Shown: in pieces, positions 1 through 4,958 of the stretch | Position numbering within the stretch: the stretch's first letter is position 1 | How the letters are laid out: each line of letters opens with the position of its first letter | Assembly (NCBI GenBank): GCA_026416355.1 | Contig: JAOAFH010000136.1 | Span: 1-8,091, forward strand | DNA from: Clostridiales bacterium | GTDB taxonomy: Bacteria; Bacillota; Clostridia; Clostridiales; Caloramatoraceae | Direction: 5' to 3' | Length of the DNA stretch: 8,091 nt | Notes under the pieces: generated by a model | Databases searched by the model: none | The model's input: only the letters and a program-made list of their open reading frames with translations | Told to the model about the DNA's origin: nothing | Made by a program: the position numbers and the translations under genes

Positions 1-76
1 TATATGGAATAGCTGGATTTTGTTCCTTTGTAACTTCAGCACCAGTTAAAGCACAAGTGATAATTAGCTTATCCAT
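1..76 (-). CDS. kce: 3-keto-5-aminohexanoate cleavage enzyme, N-terminal part
   Basis: Only the first 25 codons are present; the gene runs off the left edge. The visible N-terminus, MDKLIITCALTGAEVT, is the characteristic opening beta strand of the BKACE (DUF849) family, whose founding member Kce cleaves 3-keto-5-aminohexanoate with acetyl-CoA to acetoacetate and 3-aminobutyryl-CoA in lysine fermentation. Family proteins are TIM-barrel zinc enzymes of about 275 residues. Glu14 coincides with an active-site glutamate I recall for Kce; the metal-binding histidines lie outside the window. The start follows the kal stop codon by 5 bases, and its ribosome binding site (AGGGGG) sits inside the last codons of kal, so the two genes are cotranscribed and probably translationally coupled. 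Other BKACE members use different beta-keto acids, but the kal partner strongly favours Kce. Confidence 0.9.
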   Translation of the reverse strand, partial: MDKLIITCALTGAEVTKEQNPAIPY

Positions 77-81
77 ACAAA

Positions 82-486
82 CTACCCCCTATTAAATCTT
101 TGCTTATCCTTTGGAACGACGCAAGTTCCAGATGCTCTACAAACAACAATAGGGTTTTCTAAAACATCACAAGCAGAATCATTATCAGGTATGTTTGCTG
201 ATGTTATAACCTTTCTAGCCTCAAATTTCATTTTTCTTGAAGTATTACCGACCTCAACGATTTCTCCAATAGCCTCGATATAGTCACCAGCATAAACAGG
301 TGCTAAAAATTCTACGCTATCATAAGCCCTAAATAAACCTTCGTCTCCATCATGACGAATTAAAAGTTCAGTAGCAACATCACCGAATAATTGAAGCATT
401 TTTGCTCCATCCACTAAGTTTCCAGCATAATGGGCATCGTGGCTTGACATTCTTAGTCTTATTACTACTTTTTCGTTAATTGGCAT
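82..486 (-). CDS. kal: 3-aminobutyryl-CoA ammonia-lyase
   Basis: The 134-residue product resembles clostridial Kal, a small hot-dog-fold acyl-CoA enzyme that eliminates ammonia from L-3-aminobutyryl-CoA to give crotonyl-CoA, the last nitrogen-releasing step of lysine fermentation to acetate and butyrate. Recognisable parts are the N-terminal RLRMSSHDAHYAGNLVDGA segment (residues 11-29), the central helix of the hot-dog fold (LQLFGDVATELLIR, about 32-45), and the DSVEFLAPVYAGDYIE strand pair (56-71), typical of hot-dog thioesterase/dehydratase-like proteins. The length is normal for the family. The ATG at 486 has an AGGGGGT ribosome binding site 6 bases upstream. It is the first gene of a leftward operon with kce; the remaining lysine genes (aminomutase, dehydrogenase) would be expected beyond the left edge. 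A generic hot-dog thioesterase is a less likely alternative given the kce partner. Confidence 0.92.
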   Translation of the reverse strand: MPINEKVVIRLRMSSHDAHYAGNLVDGAKMLQLFGDVATELLIRHDGDEGLFRAYDSVEFLAPVYAGDYIEAIGEIVEVGNTSRKMKFEARKVITSANIPDNDSACDVLENPIVVCRASGTCVVPKDKQRFNRG

Positions 487-536
487 TTTATTACCCCCTA
501 AAAAATATATTCGTAATATTTATATTCTTCAAAAAA

Positions 537-566
537 CTTATAAATCCTTTTATTTTATTTTGACAA
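537..566 (-). promoter_or_regulatory. Candidate sigma-A promoter for kal-kce
   Basis: Read on the minus strand, TTGTCA (566-561) and TATAAG (542-537) are separated by 18 bases, each one mismatch from the vegetative consensus. It lies 51 bases upstream of the kal start codon. Its -35 overlaps the rightward TTGACA at 560-565 and adjoins an A7T9 tract (565-580) that could bend DNA or act as an UP element. No sigma-54 (-24/-12) motif was seen. Prediction from sequence only. Confidence 0.5.
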
Positions 567-587
567 AAAAATTTTTTTTTCGACATA

Positions 588-614
588 GAAGGAATTTAAA
601 AAATGGTGAAGAAT
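588..614 (+). promoter_or_regulatory. Candidate sigma-H promoter for the cysteine-rich gene
   Basis: GAAGGAATT (588-596), 11 bases, then GAAGAAT (608-614) fits the Bacillus sigma-H consensus RnAGGAwwW-N11/12-RnnGAAT at every defined position. Transcription would start near 621, leaving a short leader that carries the GGAGGTGA ribosome binding site at 626-633 and the ATG at 639. A sigma-A alternative uses TTGACA at 560-565, but no good -10 hexamer lies 16-19 bases downstream. The motif is short and AT-rich, so confidence is moderate. Confidence 0.45.
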
Positions 615-638
615 AATTTATCTATGGAGGTGAATATT

Positions 639-1034
639 ATGATTATGGATTCTTCCATAAAGGCTGCAGTTAAGTGTAGTGAATGTGGAAAATATACAAG
701 CTTTTATATAAACCTCTTTGAAGCAAAGCAGCCTACAAGCCGCAGATGTAATTGTGGCAATGTTGTTTTTAAAGTGTGCGTTACTAAGGGAGAAATTGAC
801 ATACAAATACCGTGCATAGCATGTGGGGATATACATAAGTACAAAATAAAAGTAAAAGACGTAATTGACAAATCAGTAAATATATTGAGCTGTCCTATAT
901 CTGGTATGGAAATTGCATTTTTAGGGAAAGAATACTTTGTAGATGATATGGTTCAAAGGTATATGGAGGACATGTTTGAGTTATTAACTCATCTTGGAGT
1001 TATTGATAGAACAAAAAGGTGGGTTGTAAAATAA
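639..1034 (+). CDS. Small cysteine-rich putative zinc-ribbon protein, function unknown
   Basis: I do not recognise a named family. The 131-residue product has cysteine clusters that look like two zinc knuckles or ribbons: CSEC at 13-16 with CNC at 37-39, then CIAC at 59-62 with a single Cys85. Cys47 is unpaired by this scheme. Between and after the clusters are short beta-like stretches, and the C-terminus (about 100-122) looks helical. There is no signal peptide or membrane segment, so it is probably cytosolic. The ATG at 639 is chosen because GGAGGTGA lies 5 bases upstream; an in-frame ATG at 603 lacks a ribosome binding site and would fall inside the predicted sigma-H promoter. The next gene, transaldolase, begins only 25 bases after its stop, so the two are probably cotranscribed. 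A regulatory or nucleic-acid-binding role is possible but is inference. Confidence 0.82.
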   Translation: MIMDSSIKAAVKCSECGKYTSFYINLFEAKQPTSRRCNCGNVVFKVCVTKGEIDIQIPCIACGDIHKYKIKVKDVIDKSVNILSCPISGMEIAFLGKEYFVDDMVQRYMEDMFELLTHLGVIDRTKRWVVK

Positions 1035-1059
1035 AAATATAGATATGGGGAGTGATTAT

Positions 1060-1707
1060 ATGAAACTATTTATTGACACTGCCAATGTTAATGAAATTAG
1101 AGAGGCAGAAGCTTTGGGAATCATTTGTGGAGTTACAACAAATCCATCACTAATTGCAAAGGAAGGAAGAGACTTTGTTGAGGTAGTTAAAGAAATCACT
1201 GAAATAGTTGATGGACCAATAAGTGCTGAGGTTATAAGTCTAGAGGCTGAGGGAATGATTAAAGAGGCAAGAGAACTTGCTAAAATTCACAAAAACATAG
1301 TTATCAAAATACCTATGACACTTGAGGGATTAAAGGCAGTAAAGGTATTATCAAGCGAGGGAATTAAAACAAATGTAACACTTATTTTTTCTTCAGCACA
1401 AGCGCTACTTGCAGCAAAGGCTGGAGCTACATATGTTAGTCCATTTGTAGGAAGATTAGATGATATAGGACATGATGGAATGGCATTAATTGAAGAGATT
1501 GTTAGAATATTTGAAAACTATGGAATAGAAACAGAAATAATAGCAGCAAGCATAAGACATCCTATGCATGTTGTTGATGCAGCACTGGCAGGTGCACATA
1601 TTGCAACAGTACCATATAAGGTATTAGTTCAAATGGCAAAACATCCAATGACTGATAGTGGAATTGAAAAGTTCCTTAAGGATTGGGAAACAGTACCTAA
1701 GAAATAA
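1060..1707 (+). CDS. tal: Transaldolase (small, TalC/FSA-type fold)
   Basis: The 215-residue product belongs to the short transaldolase / fructose-6-phosphate aldolase family (class I Schiff-base aldolases, TIM barrel, usually decameric, about 215-220 residues). Landmarks are LFIDTANV with Asp6, GVTTNPS (24-30), the Schiff-base lysine Lys83 in VIKIPMT, and YVSPFVGRLDD (125-135). Where E. coli fructose-6-phosphate aldolase has Gln59 and Tyr131, this protein has Glu57 and Phe129, the residues of true transaldolases, so transfer of dihydroxyacetone units between sugar phosphates in the non-oxidative pentose phosphate pathway is the better call. The ATG at 1060 has GGGGAGTGA just upstream; an upstream in-frame ATG at 1045 would place that ribosome binding site inside the gene. 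It probably shares a transcript with the preceding cysteine-rich gene. The gene is intact. Confidence 0.93.
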   Translation: MKLFIDTANVNEIREAEALGIICGVTTNPSLIAKEGRDFVEVVKEITEIVDGPISAEVISLEAEGMIKEARELAKIHKNIVIKIPMTLEGLKAVKVLSSEGIKTNVTLIFSSAQALLAAKAGATYVSPFVGRLDDIGHDGMALIEEIVRIFENYGIETEIIAASIRHPMHVVDAALAGAHIATVPYKVLVQMAKHPMTDSGIEKFLKDWETVPKK

Positions 1708-1711
1708 TTTA

Positions 1712-1783
1712 TAAGTGCCACCCAGGTGAAAAAGGAATAGTGGAGATAGTTTCCACACTTCCAATTCACCTGGGTGGCACTTA
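1712..1783. repeat. Large nested palindrome / long hairpin between tal and the acetyltransferase gene
   Basis: The outer arms (1712-1730 and 1765-1783) are perfect 19-base inverted repeats built around AGTGCCACCCAGGTGAA. Inside, GGAA/TTCC (1734-1737, 1759-1762) and GTGGA/TCCAC (1740-1744, 1752-1756) continue the symmetry, so nearly the whole 72 bases can fold into one long imperfect hairpin. No U-tract follows the right arm, nor the left arm on the opposite strand, so it is not a canonical intrinsic terminator. It could be a dispersed palindromic repeat, an RNA-stability or processing element, or an atypical terminator. Confidence 0.75.
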
Positions 1784-1805
1784 GCATAGAAAAGGGGTGT
1801 TTTTT

Positions 1806-2357
1806 ATGATAAATGTTTATGAAACAGAGAGGCTAGTACTAAAGATTATAGATAAAACATATGCTAATTTGGTTTTGGATTATTATATAAGAAATAAGGA
1901 TTTTTTAAAAGAATGGGAGCCACTAAAAGATGATATATTTTATACAAATGAATATCATGAAGAATTGCTTGATATGGAACTTAGAAATATTGAAAAAAAG
2001 AAACAGCTAAGGTTTTGGATTTTTAAAAAGAATGAAGAAAATAAAATTATAGGTACAATAAATTTTAGTAATATAGTCTGGGGATCATTTTTATCATGTT
2101 ACCTTGGCTATAAATTAGATAAAGATGAGATAAATAAAGGCTATATGACAGAGGCTCTAAAAAAGGCAATAGAAATTATATTCGATGATTACAAGCTTCA
2201 TAGGATAGAAGCAAACATAATGCCTAAAAATAAACCTTCATTTAGGGTAGTTGAAAAATTAGGGTTTTATAATGAGGGATTAGCCTATAAATATTTAAAA
2301 ATAAATGGAAAATGGGAAGATCATATTCATATGGTTTTGTTAAATGATGAAGTATAA
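1806..2357 (+). CDS. GNAT-family N-acetyltransferase, RimJ/RimL-like
   Basis: The 183-residue product has the layout of the RimJ/RimL branch of GNAT acetyltransferases, which move an acetyl group from acetyl-CoA to protein N-termini or to small amines, antibiotics or polyamines. The N-terminal YETERLVLK (5-13) is typical. Motif A spans YLGYKLDKDEINKGYMTEAL (99-118), although the usual R/QxxGxG/A pyrophosphate loop is degenerate (DEINKGY). Motif B is NKPSFRVVEKLGFYNEG (142-158). The substrate cannot be told. The ATG at 1806 lies 8 bases after AAAGGGG; an in-frame GTG at 1797 overlaps that ribosome binding site. Only 22 bases separate it from the upstream palindrome, leaving no room for a promoter there, so expression probably comes from tal read-through. 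The gene looks more A/T- and Lys-rich than its neighbours. Confidence 0.88.
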   Translation: MINVYETERLVLKIIDKTYANLVLDYYIRNKDFLKEWEPLKDDIFYTNEYHEELLDMELRNIEKKKQLRFWIFKKNEENKIIGTINFSNIVWGSFLSCYLGYKLDKDEINKGYMTEALKKAIEIIFDDYKLHRIEANIMPKNKPSFRVVEKLGFYNEGLAYKYLKINGKWEDHIHMVLLNDEV

Positions 2358-2377
2358 TGAATAAATTGTTTTATATT

Positions 2378-2434
2378 AACGCAACATTTATCAATTAGCT
2401 ATTATTTAGGTGATAAATGTTGCGTTTATTTTTT
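2378..2434 (+). terminator. Intrinsic terminator after the acetyltransferase gene
   Basis: Perfect 16-base inverted repeats (2378-2393 AACGCAACATTTATCA and 2411-2426) flank a 17-base loop and run into a T-rich tail (TTTATTTTTT, 2425-2434). It begins 20 bases after the stop codon and would end the cysteine-rich gene/tal/acetyltransferase transcript. The rest of the gap to 2523 shows no gene or other clear signal. Confidence 0.85.
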
Positions 2435-2523
2435 GTGATGATGAAAAATTAATGTGTACATATGATAGTGGCAATAATTATAAAGTATAACACATTTGTT
2501 AATACAATATTAAAATTTACTAT

Positions 2524-2553
2524 TTGACAAACAAATAACATTAATATTATAAT
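2524..2553 (+). promoter_or_regulatory. Sigma-A promoter of the first glpX
   Basis: Consensus TTGACA (2524-2529) and TATAAT (2548-2553) with an 18-base spacer. Transcription would start near 2560, giving a leader of about 44 bases that includes the AGGAGG ribosome binding site at 2591-2596. Confidence 0.8.
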
Positions 2554-2603
2554 AAAAATTGTTGATTTGAAAGAAATAGTATATCACATTAGGAGGAAAT
2601 GTT

Positions 2604-3566
2604 ATGGATAGAGATTTAGCATTGGGGCTTGTTAGAGTAACTGAAGCTGCTGCTATAAATGCATCAAAATATATGGGACGTGGTGATAAAAATGCCGCAG
2701 ATGGTGCAGCGGTTGAGGGAATGAGAAAGATGTTTGATACTTTGCCTATAAGAGGAAAAGTAGTAATAGGTGAAGGTGAATTAGACGAAGCACCAATGTT
2801 ATACATAGGAGAGGAATTAGGATGTGGAGATGATACTTCACTTGAGGTTGATATAGCTGTTGATCCATTAGATGGGACAAGTTTTGTGGCAAAGGGAATG
2901 CCAAATGCACTTGCAGTTGTTGCAATTGCAAGAAAAGGAGCATTACTTCATGCACCTGATATGTATATGGAAAAGCTAGTAGTTGGGCCAAGGGCAAGGG
3001 GAGTTGTATCACTTGATGCACCACTTAGTGAAAATATAAAGAATGTTGCCAAGGCTATAAATAAGGATATATCAAATGTTACAGTAGTTATACAAGATAG
3101 ACCAAGACATCAACATTTAATGGATGAGGTAAGAAAGGTTAATGCAAGATTAAAGTTATTTAATGATGGAGATATTCAAGAGGCTCTAGCAACATGCTTT
3201 GAAGAAAGTGGTGTTGATATAATGATTGGAATTGGTGGAGCACCAGAGGGAGTAATAACTGCAGCTGCTGTAAAATGTATGGGAGGAGACTTCCAAGCAA
3301 GACTTTTCCCAATGAATGAAGAAGAAAAGCAAAGATGTTTCAAAATGGGAATTGAAGATTTAAATAAAGTAATGCAACTTGATGATATCGTAAAATCTGA
3401 TGATGTATATTTTGCTGCAACAGGTGTATCAGATGGAGATATACTTAAAGGTGTTGTATTTTTAGGAAAAGATAGAGCAAAAACAAGTTCGATTGTAATG
3501 AGATCAAAAACAGGAACAGTAAGATATATTAATGCAATACATGATTTAAGTAAGAAGGGGTATTAA
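2604..3566 (+). CDS. glpX: Class II fructose-1,6-bisphosphatase, first of two tandem copies
   Basis: The 320-residue product is a GlpX-type FBPase (lithium-sensitive phosphatase superfamily) that hydrolyses fructose-1,6-bisphosphate to fructose-6-phosphate in gluconeogenesis, with divalent metal ions. The catalytic set matches E. coli GlpX: Lys29 and Asp33 in GRGDKNAAD, Glu57 in GEGE, DPLDGT at 87-92 (E. coli Asp85, Asp88, Thr90), and Glu215 in GGAPEG (E. coli Glu213). The length is normal (about 320). The ATG at 2604 follows AGGAGG by 7 bases. The gene stands alone between its own consensus promoter and a strong terminator. It is about 75% identical, without internal gaps, to the copy at 3807-4763. 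Variable positions include SF at 93-94 after DPLDGT and CG at 74-75. Some class II enzymes also take sedoheptulose-1,7-bisphosphate; that cannot be decided here. Confidence 0.95.
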   Translation: MDRDLALGLVRVTEAAAINASKYMGRGDKNAADGAAVEGMRKMFDTLPIRGKVVIGEGELDEAPMLYIGEELGCGDDTSLEVDIAVDPLDGTSFVAKGMPNALAVVAIARKGALLHAPDMYMEKLVVGPRARGVVSLDAPLSENIKNVAKAINKDISNVTVVIQDRPRHQHLMDEVRKVNARLKLFNDGDIQEALATCFEESGVDIMIGIGGAPEGVITAAAVKCMGGDFQARLFPMNEEEKQRCFKMGIEDLNKVMQLDDIVKSDDVYFAATGVSDGDILKGVVFLGKDRAKTSSIVMRSKTGTVRYINAIHDLSKKGY

Positions 3567-3610
3567 TAAAGTCCAGTGGCACCCTAGGGTGCCACTGGAC
3601 TTTAATTTTT
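3567..3610 (+). terminator. Terminator of the first glpX, perfect 38-base palindrome
   Basis: 3567-3604 is an uninterrupted perfect palindrome (half-site TAAAGTCCAGTGGCACCCT), forming a long GC-containing stem with a CTAG tip, followed by TTAATTTTT. It starts directly after the stop codon. Its AAGTCCAGTG outer arm recurs in the terminator of the second glpX. Confidence 0.88.
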
Positions 3611-3665
3611 GTTAGGGTATAGTTTATTATTTTTTATCAAAATCCATGCGACAACCCATATTTTT

Positions 3666-3683
3666 TATGCAAACATTTGCATA
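3666..3683. promoter_or_regulatory. Operator-like palindrome upstream of the second glpX
   Basis: TATGCAAA-CA-TTTGCATA is a perfect 18-base dyad, 63 bases upstream of the -35 of the second glpX. It is too short and lacks a T-tract for a terminator, and looks like a dimeric regulator site. No equivalent dyad was found upstream of the first glpX. The remaining gap (3611-3746) contains no gene. Confidence 0.4.
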
Positions 3684-3746
3684 TCACATTGAGTCGAAAC
3701 ATGTTGAAATAATGTAGCATAAATAAAATAAAATATATAATATATA

Positions 3747-3776
3747 TTGACTATAAGGAAAAATAATATATATAAT
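3747..3776 (+). promoter_or_regulatory. Sigma-A promoter of the second glpX
   Basis: TTGACT (3747-3752) and TATAAT (3771-3776) with an 18-base spacer, the same geometry as the promoter of the first copy. Transcription would begin near 3783, about 24 bases before the ATG. Confidence 0.75.
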
Positions 3777-3806
3777 ATTATTAGTATTGTGGATAGGGGG
3801 ATTAAT

Positions 3807-4763
3807 ATGGATTTAGATTTAGCACTTTCTTATGTTAGAGTTACTGAAGCAGCAGCTATAAGTTCATCAAAGCTTCTTGGAAGAGGAGATAAAAATGCTG
3901 CTGATGAAGCTGCCGTTGAGGCAATGAGAAAAATGTTTGATGTAATTCCTATAAAAGGTAAGGTTGTTATAGGTGAAGGAGAAATGGATGAGGCTCCTAT
4001 GCTTTACATAGGTGAAGAACTTGGTATAAGGGATGATTATTCAGTTGAGGTTGATATTGCAGTAGACCCACTTGATGGAACAAACCTTGTTGCAAAGGGA
4101 CTTCCTAATGCACTATCAGTTGTTGCAATTTCACCTAAGGGAGGACTTTTGCATGCGCCTGATATGTACATGGAAAAAATAGCAGTAGGAAGAAAAGCAA
4201 AGGGAGTTGTTTCTCTAGATGCACCCCTTGAGGTTAATATTAAAAATGTTGCAAGGGCACTCAATAAAAAGGTAGAAGATGTAACAGTTATAATGCTTGA
4301 TAGAGAAAGACATCAACCACTCATGGATACAGTAAGAAAGGTTGGAGCTAGAATGAAGCTTATAACTGATGGAGATATTGCTGCAGCTATTGCAACGGGT
4401 TTTGAAAACACCGGAATAGATATAATGGTAGGAATAGGTGGTGCACCAGAGGGGGTTATTGCAGCAGCCGCGATAAAGTGTCTTGGTGGGGACTTTCAAG
4501 GTAGATTATATGTAACTAATGAAGAAGAAAGAGAAAGATGTTTTAATATGGGGATAAAGGATTTAAATAAAGTTTTAATGATAGATGATATTGTTATGGG
4601 AGATGATGTGTATTTCGCAGCCACAGGCGTATCAGATGGGGATCTTTTAAAGGGCGTACTTTACATAGGAAAGGACAAAGTAAAGACTCAATCTGTTGTT
4701 ATGAGGTCCAAAACAGGTACTGTTAGGTTTATAAATGCAATTCATGACTTAAAGAGAAGATAA
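3807..4763 (+). CDS. glpX: Class II fructose-1,6-bisphosphatase, second tandem copy
   Basis: The 318-residue product is a paralogue of the preceding gene (about 235 of 315 aligned residues identical by hand count). It keeps every catalytic feature: GRGDKNAAD (Lys29, Asp33), GEGE (Glu57), DPLDGT (87-92), DGD (188-190) and GGAPEG (Glu215). It should carry out the same fructose-1,6-bisphosphate hydrolysis in gluconeogenesis; the two copies may differ in regulation or sugar-bisphosphate preference. The ATG at 3807 lies 6 bases after AGGGGG (3795-3800). An in-frame TTG at 3747 would begin at the predicted -35 box and is rejected. The C-terminus (DLKRR) is slightly shorter than that of the first copy (DLSKKGY). 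The gene has its own promoter and terminator, so the two copies are separate transcription units. Confidence 0.95.
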   Translation: MDLDLALSYVRVTEAAAISSSKLLGRGDKNAADEAAVEAMRKMFDVIPIKGKVVIGEGEMDEAPMLYIGEELGIRDDYSVEVDIAVDPLDGTNLVAKGLPNALSVVAISPKGGLLHAPDMYMEKIAVGRKAKGVVSLDAPLEVNIKNVARALNKKVEDVTVIMLDRERHQPLMDTVRKVGARMKLITDGDIAAAIATGFENTGIDIMVGIGGAPEGVIAAAAIKCLGGDFQGRLYVTNEEERERCFNMGIKDLNKVLMIDDIVMGDDVYFAATGVSDGDLLKGVLYIGKDKVKTQSVVMRSKTGTVRFINAIHDLKRR

Positions 4764-4799
4764 ATAAGAAGTCCAGTGAAAAACTGGACTTCTTATTTA
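4761..4799 (+). terminator. Terminator of the second glpX, including the stop codon
   Basis: Perfect 17-base arms (4761-4777 and 4783-4799) around a GAAAA loop; the TAA stop codon is the base of the stem. The core AAGTCCAGT/ACTGGACTT is the strong part, and the U-rich CUUAUUUA forms the far end of the right arm. With its A-rich left flank it may also work on the opposite strand. A 7-base hairpin (4799-4805 with 4818-4824) overlaps its last base. Confidence 0.8.
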
Positions 4800-4889
4800 C
4801 TACTTTACAATTTTATCAAGTAGTATTAAAATAAAAATAGTCTAGTCTAATTATTCGGTTCTGTTCTCAAAATTTCCCCAGTATTAGAA

Positions 4890-4918
4890 TTGAATAAAAA
4901 CTATATAAATTTTAAAAA
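4890..4918 (+). promoter_or_regulatory. Weak candidate promoter for rho
   Basis: TTGAAT (4890-4895) and TAAAAA (4913-4918) are 17 bases apart, with four of six matches in each hexamer. This is the best sigma-A candidate in the gap before rho, but it is weak. The gap (4800-4958) shows no open gene and no clear attenuator. Confidence 0.3.
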
Positions 4919-4958
4919 TTTATTGTCCTTGTTTTGTGTAAAATTATGGAGGTGTAGT

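Noticed and set aside
603..638. Upstream in-frame ATG extending the cysteine-rich protein by 12 residues
   Set aside because: It has no ribosome binding site and overlaps the candidate promoter; the ATG at 639 has GGAGGTGA at the right distance.
618..836. Antisense open frame opposite the cysteine-rich gene, and similar ones opposite glpX, rho, rpmE and tdk
   Set aside because: They lack ribosome binding sites and family resemblance, and are low-complexity translations of the opposite strand of well-supported genes.
1060..1707. Fructose-6-phosphate aldolase instead of transaldolase
   Set aside because: Glu57 and Phe129 are at the positions where true aldolases have Gln and Tyr, favouring transaldolase activity.
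1712..1783. The palindrome read as a riboswitch or T-box
   Set aside because: It is a simple long hairpin without a conserved multi-stem core, T-box sequence or terminator tail.
1797..1805. GTG start for the acetyltransferase
   Set aside because: It lies within the AAAGGGG ribosome binding site of the ATG at 1806.
3747..3806. TTG start giving a 20-residue extension of the second FBPase
   Set aside because: It begins at the -35 box, has no ribosome binding site, and the paralogue aligns exactly from the ATG at 3807.
4890..4958. TTG start extending Rho by 23 residues
   Set aside because: The extension does not look like Rho, and the true start at 4959 has a strong GGAGGTG site; TTGAAT here is more likely a weak -35.
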